A stretch of DNA of 37,094 bases, taken from NCBI GenBank assembly GCA_902777615.1, contig CACYUQ010000020.1:1-37094 (forward strand), written 5' to 3'. The translations under genes and the position numbers were made by a program. Within the stretch, counting starts at the first letter, position 1; each line of letters opens with the position of its first letter. Below are positions 1 through 7,612 of this stretch, in pieces. The stretch comes from an uncultured Selenomonadaceae bacterium. GTDB taxonomy: Bacteria > Bacillota > Negativicutes > Selenomonadales > Selenomonadaceae. The notes under the pieces are model-generated. The model had not been told where the DNA came from, made no database searches, and was given only the letters and a program-made list of their open reading frames with translations.

Positions 1-637
1 TTACCTCCTTTTCTAGTTTTCTCTGTTTTGCCAGTACAGAGTAAAAGTTCGTTGTTTGATATGGTCTTACTGCTTGCTTAATAAACTTGGTGTTGATCAT
101 GTGCTTTAGATAAACCTCAAGCGGCATACCCCAAAATACTGCCGCAAAAAAGGCTATGAACCCAAGAGCAGTTTCATTGTCAGTTACTATGGAAAGCGAA
201 TCTTCCTTTAATCCCTCTATCCCCTTATAAAAAACCAAAGCTGAAGCAAATGATAGAACAGCCATAACAGACATGTCAAAAATACTTACATATTCATCTA
301 CGACAAAGCTCGAAATACCATGTATAACAAATGTTACGCCACCGGTTATAAGTGCCGTAAGAATATTTCTTCCCCTTAATTCGATAGAGTTTTTCAGCGC
401 GAGTATAACAATAAGAAACAGCATGATTGAACCATATTCAAAAAGTCTGTCAAATGATCCAAGGGATGCAATTCCTCCCATAAGGCCGATAAATATAAGC
501 CATATATTTTCGCCCAAAAGTGCCCAGGCCACAAGCGCCCCAATCGCAAATGGATTTAAGTTCATAACAAATGCCCTGCCTATAAAAAATGCAGCTACTG
601 CAAAGCCTATTCCTTTTAGCCTACCTGTTATCTTCAT
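1..637 (-). CDS. spoIIE: Stage II sporulation protein E, N-terminal membrane part (partial)
   Basis: The reading frame starts at the ATG at 637, six bases after an AGGAGG ribosome site, and runs open off the left edge, giving 212 residues. They are mostly hydrophobic, with several membrane-spanning stretches separated by short polar loops, as in the N-terminal multi-pass region of SpoIIE. The C-terminal PP2C phosphatase domain, which dephosphorylates SpoIIAA to activate sigma F in the forespore, lies outside the window. Sequence alone would only say membrane protein. The identification rests largely on gene order: yabO, yabP, yabQ, divIC, spoIIE is conserved in Bacillus and many clostridia. 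It is preceded by its own terminator and promoter, so it is probably transcribed separately from divIC. Confidence 0.8.
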   Translation of the reverse strand, partial: MKITGRLKGIGFAVAAFFIGRAFVMNLNPFAIGALVAWALLGENIWLIFIGLMGGIASLGSFDRLFEYGSIMLFLIVILALKNSIELRGRNILTALITGGVTFVIHGISSFVVDEYVSIFDMSVMAVLSFASALVFYKGIEGLKEDSLSIVTDNETALGFIAFFAAVFWGMPLEVYLKHMINTKFIKQAVRPYQTTNFYSVLAKQRKLEKEV

Positions 638-674
638 AACATACCTCCTGATCAAACTCTGTATCAGCCTAAAA

Positions 675-741
675 ATTATAGTCCTATACAAAGCATATTG
701 CTGTCTAACTCTGGAAGCTTTGCACATTAATTGTTGACAAA
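675..741 (-). promoter_or_regulatory. Putative spoIIE promoter with Spo0A-box-like site
   Basis: A TATAAT -10 hexamer lies at 675-680 on the minus strand, about 40 bases before the spoIIE start. The best -35-like match (TAGACA, 702-707) is 21 bases away. That spacing is too long for a normal sigma A promoter but is the spacing known for Spo0A-activated spoIIE and spoIIG promoters of B. subtilis. Upstream at 733-741 is TTTGTCAAC, matching eight of nine positions of the 0A-box TTTGTCRAA. Assignment is inference. Confidence 0.45.
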
Positions 742-771
742 AAAAGACCGCTCCGATTATATCGAAGCGGT
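739..771 (-). terminator. Rho-independent terminator after divIC
   Basis: On the minus strand ACCGCT-T-CGAT / ATCG-G-AGCGGT forms an 11-bp stem with one G-U pair and a three-base loop (747-771), followed by a run of seven T. It lies 12 bases beyond the divIC stop and separates the yab-divIC operon from spoIIE. Confidence 0.85.
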
Positions 772-782
772 AATGCTATCAT

Positions 783-1094
783 TTATTCCTGCGGCTTAAT
801 CACAATCTCATCCGGATAAACAAGTCCAAGCTTATCCTTTGCCACATCTTCTATGTATTTGTTGGTCTGCATATACTGCTGCTGAGCATGAAGGACTTCA
901 TTTTCCTGCCTGGCAGCTTCAATCTTTTGCTCTAAAACAGTCTCGGCATAGGCAAGCTCCTTACCCTGAGCACGAAGTTCTTTAACTCTTAAAGCCGATA
1001 TGGTACAAACAAATATAACAGCAACCACAATAAGAAAACTTGTAAGTCTAGACTGTCTTCTTGTTGACTTTTTTCTTCCTTTCCTTTTGCTCAT
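783..1094 (-). CDS. divIC: Septum formation initiator, DivIC/FtsB family
   Basis: This is a 103-residue bitopic membrane protein of the division machinery. A very basic cytoplasmic tail (residues 1-16, rich in K and R) precedes one hydrophobic span (about 17-36), then an extracytoplasmic coiled coil (about 37-75, A/E/Q/L-rich heptads), then the family's short tail with KDKLGLVYPDE. DivIC pairs with FtsL and FtsQ/DivIB to activate septal peptidoglycan synthesis. The start at 1094 is preferred because an AGGGG site sits just before it; a longer frame back to 1142 would begin deep inside yabQ. Even so it overlaps the 3' end of yabQ by 47 bases, suggesting translational coupling. Position between yabQ and spoIIE matches the Bacillus order. 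Confidence 0.9.
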   Translation of the reverse strand: MSKRKGRKKSTRRQSRLTSFLIVVAVIFVCTISALRVKELRAQGKELAYAETVLEQKIEAARQENEVLHAQQQYMQTNKYIEDVAKDKLGLVYPDEIVIKPQE

Positions 1095-1542
1095 CTTTAC
1101 CCCTGCCGGATGATTGATATACATCCTTTTCCTTCTCATCATTTTTTAAATGTCTAAAAATAGATACTTTCATTTTATACCATTTTTCGCCATTTTTCAA
1201 CAATTTCTTAGGTTTTTCAACACACTTTTTCACAAAACACAAGATGTAGTTCAGCAAATTGAAAATGCCACTACTTATTGTGTTCTTATAAATCAAAATT
1301 CCGGTAATTGCAACGATAAAAATGTAAATTCTGAAGCTTCCATCATTATATTTGAAGATGTTTTCTATAAAAAGCCATGTAAAAAAAAGCCAATACACTA
1401 TATCCTCTAAACCGACAAGCATATCACCATGATTAAAGGTTTTTCTTATGCTTCGGAGCACATCATATACCGCTCCCATACATATCCCCATTATAAGACT
1501 TACAACAAACATATTTCCCTGGAGATAAATTATATAAAACAT
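1048..1542 (-). CDS. yabQ: Spore cortex biosynthesis protein YabQ
   Basis: The 164-residue product has hydrophobic spans near residues 10-27, 47-63 and 72-87 and a long lysine-rich cytoplasmic tail. The YDVLRSIRK motif after the first span is typical of YabQ, a membrane protein needed for spore cortex formation and placed in the outer forespore membrane. Length is near the family's norm apart from the extended basic tail. The ATG at 1542 directly follows the yabP stop; an internal ATG at 1512 has a better-spaced AGGGA site and may be the true start, removing ten residues. Expression in the mother cell under sigma E is expected from B. subtilis but cannot be read here. Confidence 0.85.
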   Translation of the reverse strand: MFYIIYLQGNMFVVSLIMGICMGAVYDVLRSIRKTFNHGDMLVGLEDIVYWLFFTWLFIENIFKYNDGSFRIYIFIVAITGILIYKNTISSGIFNLLNYILCFVKKCVEKPKKLLKNGEKWYKMKVSIFRHLKNDEKEKDVYQSSGRGKDEQKERKKKVNKKTV

Positions 1543-1827
1543 TTATTTAAACATTCTCCCCAGTATTCCTGCTGCTGTTTTTTTAACATTGTGATTTTCT
1601 GAGTAAACCATGCTGTCAATGGTTCCTGCCATCTCCAGCTCACCCTTATCAACATCAAGTCTTATAACGTGCAAATCATCACCTTTAATCGTAAGTACAC
1701 CTGCCTCAGTAACAAGCACCACCACATCGGTATCAAAGGATTCGACCCTGGTTATTCCATATATAGTAGCTTTTTTTCTATTATCTAAAGAAAGTCTGTG
1801 ATTTTTTGCATATTGAATTTCTCCCAT
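1543..1827 (-). CDS. yabP: Sporulation protein YabP
   Basis: This 94-residue protein belongs to the small YabP/YqfC family. It shows the pattern HRLSLDNRKKATIYGITRVESFD, then VVLVTEAGVLTIKGDDLHV, then LDVDKGELEMAG, a beta-rich soluble fold also shared with spore envelope proteins. YabP is required for spore cortex assembly in B. subtilis together with YabQ. The ATG at 1827 is chosen because a perfect GGAGG lies seven bases before it. A TTG at 1839 would add four residues but places the ribosome site inside the gene. The stop codon is immediately followed by the yabQ ATG, indicating one transcript. Confidence 0.88.
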   Translation of the reverse strand: MGEIQYAKNHRLSLDNRKKATIYGITRVESFDTDVVVLVTEAGVLTIKGDDLHVIRLDVDKGELEMAGTIDSMVYSENHNVKKTAAGILGRMFK

Positions 1828-1878
1828 ATAATCCTCCAATTCAGGGAACTTATATAGAATATAATATGCTTTTTTTAT

Positions 1879-2118
1879 TTAAAGTATGTTATACATTTCC
1901 TTGGCATCTTCTTTTTTGGTTGTCTCGGTTATCCGTGTCACCTCAGCCTTAACGGTTTTATTGCCGAAACCAATCTCGATTATATCACCTATCTTTACAT
2001 CATATGAAGCCTTTACAACCTTTCCGTTTACGGAGACTCTTCCGGCATCACAGGCTTCATTGGCAACGGTACGTCTCTTTATAAGTCTTGAAACCTTTAA
2101 ATATTTATCCAGTCTCAT
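1879..2118 (-). CDS. rqcP: S4-domain RNA-binding protein YabO/RqcP (Hsp15 family)
   Basis: The 79-residue protein is essentially one S4 RNA-binding domain: MRLDKYLKVSRLIKRRTVANEACDAG, then GRVSVNGKVVKASYDVKIGDIIEI. In B. subtilis this gene (yabO) was renamed rqcP: the protein binds stalled 50S subunits with RqcH and supports alanine tailing in ribosome-associated quality control. An AGAGGTG site precedes the ATG. It is the first gene of the yabO-yabP-yabQ-divIC run, with 51 bases to yabP. A long hairpin lies upstream, before HU. Confidence 0.9.
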   Translation of the reverse strand: MRLDKYLKVSRLIKRRTVANEACDAGRVSVNGKVVKASYDVKIGDIIEIGFGNKTVKAEVTRITETTKKEDAKEMYNIL

Positions 2119-2152
2119 ATTAACACCTCTTTCTAAACCTTATGGATATTCG

Positions 2153-2196
2153 CCGAATGACAATATTTTCGTGCAAGCACGAATATTGTCGCTCGG
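2153..2196. repeat. Long imperfect palindrome between HU and rqcP
   Basis: The arms CCGAATGACAATATT and AATATTGTCGCTCGG, with a TCGTGC/GCACGA inner stem and a two-base loop, form a hairpin of about 20 bp with a small bulge and G-U pairs. No T-run follows on either strand, so it is not a typical terminator. It lies in the 5' region of rqcP and could be a processing site, an RNA structure or a genomic repeat unit. Confidence 0.55.
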
Positions 2197-2277
2197 ATCA
2201 TTATCTACAATCGAGTAAAGGAAAAACCGTCCCCTGCCCGATTCGATAATGATATCCACATCTCGCAACTATCTACA

Positions 2278-2312
2278 CAAAAAGGTCATCATACAAACGC
2301 ATGATGACCTTT
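2278..2312 (-). terminator. Rho-independent terminator after HU gene
   Basis: On the minus strand AAAGGTCATCAT and ATGATGACCTTT form a perfect 12-bp stem around an eight-base loop, followed by a short T-run. It lies 23 bases after the HU stop codon. Confidence 0.85.
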
Positions 2313-2334
2313 ACACAACTTTATTATCTGCTAA

Positions 2335-2607
2335 TTAGTTTACGGAATCCTTTAAAGCCTTACCAGCCTTGAACTTAGGAGCCTTAGAAGCCTTAATCTT
2401 CATAGTAGCGCCGGTTCTAGGATTTCTACCCTCTCTTGCAGGTCTCTCAGCTACTTCAAATGTACCAAATCCAACTAACTGGATCTTGTCACCCTTCTTT
2501 AACTGCTCTGCAACTGTATCAGTGAAAGCCTTAAGTGCCTTCTCAGCCTCAGTCTTCTTTAAACCAGTCTTCTCTGCAATGCTTGCAACTAATTCGTTCT
2601 TGTTCAT
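2335..2607 (-). CDS. hup: DNA-binding protein HU
   Basis: The 90-residue product is a full-length HU: MNKNELVASIAEKTGLKKTEA helix-turn-helix dimer core, GDKIQLVGFGTFEV, and the DNA-binding arm with ERPAREGRNPRTG (about residues 53-65), ending KFKAGKALKDSVN. It is a nucleoid protein that binds and bends DNA without sequence specificity as a dimer. The start at 2607 is chosen because AGGAGG lies about ten bases before it and the family always begins MNK; the frame extends further back only as non-homologous sequence. It has its own strong promoter and terminator, so it is monocistronic. HU between spoVT and yabO is the usual clostridial arrangement. Confidence 0.96.
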   Translation of the reverse strand: MNKNELVASIAEKTGLKKTEAEKALKAFTDTVAEQLKKGDKIQLVGFGTFEVAERPAREGRNPRTGATMKIKASKAPKFKAGKALKDSVN

Positions 2608-2699
2608 TTTAATAATTCCTCCTATAAATACAAACGTTGATTGTTTTTTACAATCCCCTATTGTTCGTGGCATACGTTTTAACAAATGCCCTACGCATA

Positions 2700-2728
2700 T
2701 TTATACATTGTTAGAGCCGATTTGTCAA
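2700..2728 (-). promoter_or_regulatory. Sigma A promoter of HU gene
   Basis: The -35 TTGACA (2723-2728) and -10 TATAAA (2700-2705) are separated by exactly 17 bases on the minus strand, leaving a leader of about 85 bases before the HU start. Confidence 0.85.
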
Positions 2729-2786
2729 GTACATTGATACCAAAAAACGTCCTTTTTTTGCAGTTTTTAGCAAAAACACTATTTTT

Positions 2787-3335
2787 TTAACCTTCCATCT
2801 GTTTTCCAAGGAATTTTGCTGCTATCACTGCTGCCTTTTGCTCTGCTTCACCGATATTTACTCCGTCGTCCTTACTTAAAAGTATAACTGCACCTATAGC
2901 ATCGCCCTCACTTATAATAGTCTGAACTATCTCTCCGGAGTACTCATTATCGCCATTTCCGAGGATTTTTATAAACTTCTTTTCACCTTTTCTCGCAAGA
3001 ATCGCTTCCCTGTCATTTATAGCCTCTTCCAAGTCCTTATGGAGACTTTTACCCAGCAGTTCTTTTTTGGGTATACCTGCCACTGCTATAATCTGATCCC
3101 TGTCACATACGCACACGCCACAGCCAAGTATCTGAGCAGCAGCCTCCACATACTCCTGCGCAAAACTTGAAAGCTCACCTATCGGGGAATATTTTTTTAA
3201 AATAATTTCTCCGTCCTTATCAGTAAAAATCTCAATCGGGTCACCTTCACGGATTCGTAAAACCCTTCTAATCTCCTTTGGAACTACTATACGTCCAAGC
3301 TCATCTATTCTACGAATAATACCTGTTGCTTTCAT
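2787..3335 (-). CDS. spoVT: Stage V sporulation protein T, transcription regulator
   Basis: The 182 residues match SpoVT in length and layout. The N-terminal AbrB-type swapped-hairpin DNA-binding domain (about 1-50) reads MKATGIIRRIDELGRIVVPKEIRRVLRIREGDPIEIF; the C-terminal GAF-like domain (about 56-180) includes GCGVCVCDRDQIIAVAGIPKKELLGK. SpoVT is a forespore regulator that adjusts sigma G-dependent genes late in sporulation. An AAGGAG site lies about nine bases before the ATG. Its place beside the yab cluster is conserved from Bacillus to Clostridia and strongly implies an endospore-forming host for this half of the window. Confidence 0.95.
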   Translation of the reverse strand: MKATGIIRRIDELGRIVVPKEIRRVLRIREGDPIEIFTDKDGEIILKKYSPIGELSSFAQEYVEAAAQILGCGVCVCDRDQIIAVAGIPKKELLGKSLHKDLEEAINDREAILARKGEKKFIKILGNGDNEYSGEIVQTIISEGDAIGAVILLSKDDGVNIGEAEQKAAVIAAKFLGKQMEG

Positions 3336-3418
3336 ATCTACAAATCTCCTTACATTTACATTAGTCTGTTTCTATTATCTGTAAATTAAGGATTTTTATA
3401 CATATATTTTATTATTTT

Positions 3419-5524
3419 TTATTGCATTACATTTATCTGATAACTATTTCCCTGAGTATCCCAGATATTATATACATAAACTTTTTCAATATCAGGATCT
3501 ATATCTACCATATCAACCGTCAAATCTCCATCCAGATAAAAGCCATAAAATAATCCCGAATAATTTTTCCATTCTTCAAACGGCTTCACGGTACCATCAT
3601 CATTGAACTCGATAATTCTTCCAAAGGAATACGGTTCTATATAGCAACCCTGTTCAAGCACAACGCTGTTTTTGGGTAAAAGAGAATTGGTATCTTCATC
3701 TTCAAGCGGATAGATACCGGTTATTACTCCTCCCGGATTTTCCGCATCAATTCTTATGTGCAAATTATACGGAACATAATATCTGTCCGGATCAAATTCA
3801 CCATTATCATCCATAAAGCTCACAACTATAGGTGCTTTATAAACTGCATAGCCATCGCCTCTTTCTATCTCAAATGCGCAGCAATCAGCTTCATTTCCCG
3901 ATGAGTCCCTTAGTACGATACGCTTGTTAAGGATACCCGAAGAGAGTACATTATCAGAAGAAAGATAGACATCTGAGGAATCGATCCAAAGACCATATCC
4001 ACCATCATCATAGTTCTCATATATCTCCCAGATTTCAAGACTGGCTCCGGCAAAATTTGCTACCTGTTCATCTGTGAGTTGTATAGAAAAGCTTCCCATA
4101 CTTCCTATATTTCCAACTTCGTATTCACTTGCAGTTGCTCCGGTTACACCACCATCCGGTTCTTCCGATGCTATTTCAACAACCGCATCCTCGCCGTCTA
4201 AATCCCATACGGTAAGCGGTGCACCATAAAATGTCTCCGTAAAATTTTTCACAAACTGCATATAAGTCTGACTAAATCCACTTAAGCTATACTCATCTAC
4301 CCATTCTTCAGCATACATCTTGTTGTTATATGGGAAATAAACTGCCAATCCGTGTGCATTTTCAACATTGGTCTTAGAATAAACAACCATTTCTTCCAAT
4401 GCATTTTTAAGTGCCGAAGCCTCAGCGGCATGGGTTTCAGACATATTTTCCGCAAGATTATAAACATATACAGTATCATAGCAAAGTTCCTCATCAATTA
4501 TTCCAAATGCCTTAGTATTGCCTCTTTGTCTGGCTATATTGGAGTACTCTCCATTTATAAGATCATTTTCCGTAACCGATATAAGCGAATTAAAGCTGTT
4601 CATTACATCTTCTGTTTTTGATAAATCAAGACAGGCTAATGTATACTCCGGCTTGTACCAGATATAGGAATCATAATAGCTCGCATATGTATCAATTATG
4701 GCTGTTCCTGCCGCAACTCCCGAAAAATCAGTTCCGTCAGCTATTTTATTAACAAATTTATAATCCCAGCCATCGCCCGGTATAACTTCCTCCGATGCAA
4801 TAAGATAGTTCGTATATGGTTCAAACAATTCAGCTATCTCTATCATACCCATAAGGCAGGCATCAAATCCAACCCATTCAAACTTCTTACCTTCCGTCAT
4901 CATATGGGCAGTCGAAAACGCCTGATCCATCTCGCTCATAGTAAGCGTATCATAGTCATATCTTTCATCTCCTCCGTAACCAAGCACGGCACCACCACCA
5001 TGATTCCACAAAACAAGGCTGTAGTAATTGGCCTCATAATTGTCATACGCATAATCAAGAAACTCCGTAAGGGTGAGCGGGTCAGCCATATTGTCACCCT
5101 GAAGAACATTTAATTTATTAATCTTGTCAGTTCCTGAGTTTACTTCATATATAGCCACTTCATCTGCTGAGATGTCATCATTCCACCAGTAGTTGGAACC
5201 TCCGGTACAAATAAGTATCCTGACATTCTCATTGTCAAATCCGCTTTTTTGCATTTCCTCAATATCAAGGCTCGCAAGTCCCGCTTCGGATTCAAGATTC
5301 GAACCGACCATATAAACAAGCATAAGCTCACTCGCCTCGCCGGTTGCTACCATCAGATTATTAAAATTATTGTCATATTCCTCTTTTAGCTTTAACCTGT
5401 CAGAATAATTATTTGCAAATTTTCTTTTTGTATCCTTGGTATCTCCGTAACCTGAATTGCCACACGCCGCCAATGATAAGCCAAGAACTATAGCTGTAAT
5501 TAACGCCCCTATTCTTTTTTTCAT
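3419..5524 (-). CDS. Clostripain-family (C11) cysteine peptidase lipoprotein
   Basis: The 701-residue product begins with a lipoprotein signal (MKKRIGALITAIVLGLSLAAC, lipid cysteine C21), so it is predicted to be anchored outside the membrane. Residues about 65-440 match the C11 peptidase fold: VYMVGSNLES near the start, the catalytic histidine in LVLWNHGGG (H175), and the catalytic cysteine in FDACLMGM (C223). C11 enzymes such as clostripain cleave after arginine or lysine. About 260 further residues (442-701), rich in D, E, Y and G, form a beta-type extension of unknown role, perhaps binding or an inhibitory domain. An AGGAG site precedes the start. Substrate is unknown. The gene stands alone, divergent from the asparaginase gene. 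Confidence 0.88.
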   Translation of the reverse strand: MKKRIGALITAIVLGLSLAACGNSGYGDTKDTKRKFANNYSDRLKLKEEYDNNFNNLMVATGEASELMLVYMVGSNLESEAGLASLDIEEMQKSGFDNENVRILICTGGSNYWWNDDISADEVAIYEVNSGTDKINKLNVLQGDNMADPLTLTEFLDYAYDNYEANYYSLVLWNHGGGAVLGYGGDERYDYDTLTMSEMDQAFSTAHMMTEGKKFEWVGFDACLMGMIEIAELFEPYTNYLIASEEVIPGDGWDYKFVNKIADGTDFSGVAAGTAIIDTYASYYDSYIWYKPEYTLACLDLSKTEDVMNSFNSLISVTENDLINGEYSNIARQRGNTKAFGIIDEELCYDTVYVYNLAENMSETHAAEASALKNALEEMVVYSKTNVENAHGLAVYFPYNNKMYAEEWVDEYSLSGFSQTYMQFVKNFTETFYGAPLTVWDLDGEDAVVEIASEEPDGGVTGATASEYEVGNIGSMGSFSIQLTDEQVANFAGASLEIWEIYENYDDGGYGLWIDSSDVYLSSDNVLSSGILNKRIVLRDSSGNEADCCAFEIERGDGYAVYKAPIVVSFMDDNGEFDPDRYYVPYNLHIRIDAENPGGVITGIYPLEDEDTNSLLPKNSVVLEQGCYIEPYSFGRIIEFNDDGTVKPFEEWKNYSGLFYGFYLDGDLTVDMVDIDPDIEKVYVYNIWDTQGNSYQINVMQ

Positions 5525-5565
5525 ACGCTTTTCTCCTGTTACAATGATTTTATAGTTAATATTCT

Positions 5566-5586
5566 TAACATCCGGTTAAGATGTTA
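5566..5586. repeat. Inverted repeat upstream of C11 peptidase gene
   Basis: TAACATC and GATGTTA form a 7-bp inverted repeat with a seven-base spacer, 42 bases upstream of the peptidase start, beside AT-rich sequence that could hold the promoter. An operator or a leader hairpin are both possible. Confidence 0.4.
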
Positions 5587-5690
5587 TCTATCTATTTTAT
5601 CCCGGATTAAGCAAATTCCAAATTTCGTATCATAAAACCTTTATAAAAATTATATAAGATTTTGCTTAATATTGAAATAGTTATTTTTAA

Positions 5691-5718
5691 TTGATTTAAT
5701 GGGCAAATTATATATAAT
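5691..5718 (+). promoter_or_regulatory. Putative promoter of asparaginase gene
   Basis: TTGATT (5691-5696) and TATAAT (5713-5718) are spaced by 16 bases, 32 bases upstream of the asparaginase ATG. The surrounding DNA is very AT-rich, so chance matches are likely. Confidence 0.5.
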
Positions 5719-5750
5719 GATATTATACTATAAAATCAGGAGAATAATAA

Positions 5751-6668
5751 ATGACTAAAATACTTGTTATCCTTACAGGCGGTACAATCGGCTCATCCTC
5801 AGACGGCCGATACATATCCGTCAATTCGGATTCAAAAAAATATAAAATTATAGAAATGTACAGGAAAGCATTTTCCGATGCTGCTTATGATATCAAATTT
5901 GACACTTGTGAACCTTATACTATTTTAAGCGAAAATTTAAATGGAAAGTATATTAATAAACTAATCAAATGTTTAAATGAAAATTTGAATAAAGATTACA
6001 GTGGGATAATAATAACCCATGGAACCGATACTCTCCAGTACACTGCAGCTGCTCTCGGAATTATTTTTTCCAATATAAGTATTCCCATACTAATGGTTTC
6101 AAGTAATTATATACTTGAAGATGAAAGGGCAAACGGCCTTGATAATTTTTCTCAGGCGGTCAGCTATATCAAGTCCGGAAAAAATCCCGGTATATATGTT
6201 GCATATGATAAAACCATATATAGCGGATTAAATCTGCTCCCTCATATGGCTTATTCAGATAAACTATATCAGCTCGAAGCAAATTCGTCTTCACATGATA
6301 GTTTAATGCATAATATAAAACACACATTGGATAACTATACAGATTTTACCGGGATATCTTTGTCAGATAACTCACCGGTACAATATATAAGAGCCGTTCC
6401 CGGACAGATTTACCCTGACCTTTCTGAAACTGATGCAAAAGCAATTCTTATGGAAACCTATCACTCAGGCACACTTAGTACCGACAGTAAAGAGTTTCGT
6501 GATTTCTGTCACAGGGCAAAAACGTTTAATATCCCTATATATATAGTCGGTATGGAGGATAGGCTTCAGTACGAAAGTACCTCTTTATATGAAAATCTGG
6601 GACTTAAAACACTTGAAAAAATATCCCCTGTGACAGCTTATATGATGCTTTGGATCAAATATAGTTAA
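5751..6668 (+). CDS. Asparaginase (L-asparaginase/glutaminase family)
   Basis: The 305-residue protein has the two signature motifs of bacterial-type asparaginases: TGGTIG at residues 9-14 with the nucleophile threonine T12, and THGTDT at 89-94 with the second threonine-aspartate pair. It hydrolyses asparagine to aspartate and ammonia. No signal peptide is present, so it is predicted to be cytoplasmic. It is somewhat shorter than E. coli AnsA or AnsB (about 330-350), and the C-terminal domain is divergent (AVPGQIYPDL; KTFNIPIYIVGMEDR). Related amidases such as the Glu-tRNA(Gln) amidotransferase subunit GatD share these motifs, but a GatE partner is not adjacent. An AGGAGA ribosome site lies eight bases before the ATG. 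It is the only plus-strand gene in the left section. Confidence 0.85.
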   Translation: MTKILVILTGGTIGSSSDGRYISVNSDSKKYKIIEMYRKAFSDAAYDIKFDTCEPYTILSENLNGKYINKLIKCLNENLNKDYSGIIITHGTDTLQYTAAALGIIFSNISIPILMVSSNYILEDERANGLDNFSQAVSYIKSGKNPGIYVAYDKTIYSGLNLLPHMAYSDKLYQLEANSSSHDSLMHNIKHTLDNYTDFTGISLSDNSPVQYIRAVPGQIYPDLSETDAKAILMETYHSGTLSTDSKEFRDFCHRAKTFNIPIYIVGMEDRLQYESTSLYENLGLKTLEKISPVTAYMMLWIKYS

Positions 6669-6699
6669 ACAGATACAATCATATTATTATAACGCAATC

Positions 6700-6727
6700 G
6701 AGTAGGGAAGATGTAATCACCCTACTC
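6700..6727 (+). terminator. Hairpin after asparaginase gene
   Basis: GAGTAGGG and CCCTACTC form an 8-bp stem around 12 bases, 31 bases past the stop. No T-run follows, so this is a weak or atypical terminator. Confidence 0.4.
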
Positions 6728-6785
6728 GTGCGCGAGCCGCCAGGTAGCTTCAGCCGGCACATTCCTTTCGTCGGCTCTGTGCATT

Positions 6786-7583
6786 TTAAAGGAGCGTAAG
6801 ATATCTACGCTCCTTTTGCCTCACAATTATTATTTTTTTAAGCTTAAGCTGTTTTTTAAACTCTCCGCTTTTTATATCATCTATTCTTTGTTGTATAAGC
6901 CCCTTAACCATATCGCTTATCTCTTTTTTCTTCATGTGCCCATATTCTTCGTAGTATATAGGTTCAAGGAAATGAACCTGAGTAGTCACCGGTCTTATGG
7001 TATTGATATCCATAGATTTCCATGAATCATATAAAACAACCGGAATAATCGGTGTCTTTGATTTTAACGAGCATGTAAAACATCCATGTTTAAATTCCTG
7101 AAGGTTGTTTTTGTTGTTAGTATATCCTCCCTCAGGGAATATAAGATATCTTCTGCCATCGGCCACTTCTTCGGCTATCTCATTTAAGACCTTTATCTGC
7201 TGTCTCGGATTGTCAAACTCAATAGTCTTGGCACGCAGCAGTCCGCATATCTGTCTTGCCAAAAGTCTGTCTGCGGATTTGGCTTCCCATAAAACCGCAC
7301 ATGTAGGCTTATGCTTTATGAGTATACCCAAAGCATCATACTTTCCCTGATGATTTGAATACATTATATATCCACCCTCTTTGGGTAAATTATCCAATCC
7401 ATAACATTTTGTTCTGGTCATAGCTTTTAGCTTCATATGACGCATTATTTTAACAGCACGTCTGTGGCACACCTCTTCCGAATACTTTTCCGGGTGTCTG
7501 ATCATGTAATTGGACTTCGGAATACTTCCAAAACCATATATCAGGCTGGAAGCTACTACAAACTTAAATTTCAACTGTTTCAT
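6786..7583 (-). CDS. 1-acyl-sn-glycerol-3-phosphate acyltransferase (PlsC family)
   Basis: The 265-residue protein carries the acyltransferase block I as NHQGKYD, with H78 and D83 in the HX4D arrangement, and block III as FPEGGYT (149-155). These enzymes transfer an acyl chain to lysophosphatidic acid to make phosphatidic acid at the inner membrane face. The N-terminus (about residues 8-20) is moderately hydrophobic, and the C-terminus is lysine-rich with the last codons encoded inside a terminator hairpin. It lies 29 bases after corA on the same strand, possibly on one transcript. The exact acceptor cannot be told from sequence. Confidence 0.87.
   Translation of the reverse strand: MKQLKFKFVVASSLIYGFGSIPKSNYMIRHPEKYSEEVCHRRAVKIMRHMKLKAMTRTKCYGLDNLPKEGGYIMYSNHQGKYDALGILIKHKPTCAVLWEAKSADRLLARQICGLLRAKTIEFDNPRQQIKVLNEIAEEVADGRRYLIFPEGGYTNNKNNLQEFKHGCFTCSLKSKTPIIPVVLYDSWKSMDINTIRPVTTQVHFLEPIYYEEYGHMKKKEISDMVKGLIQQRIDDIKSGEFKKQLKLKKIIIVRQKERRYLTLL
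6787..6817 (-). terminator. Terminator overlapping the 3' end of the acyltransferase gene
   Basis: AAAGGAGCGTA and TACGCTCCTTT form a perfect 11-bp stem around a seven-base loop; the minus-strand version runs into the stop codon and a T-rich stretch. It may serve both strands, since the asparaginase gene converges on it. Confidence 0.7.
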
Positions 7584-7612
7584 AATATCACCATTTATCC
7601 TGTTCTAACAAA

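Noticed and set aside
273-737. Plus-strand 154-residue frame
   Set aside because: It is the reverse of the spoIIE N-terminal region, with no good ribosome site, and the opposite strand has a strong start and conserved gene order.
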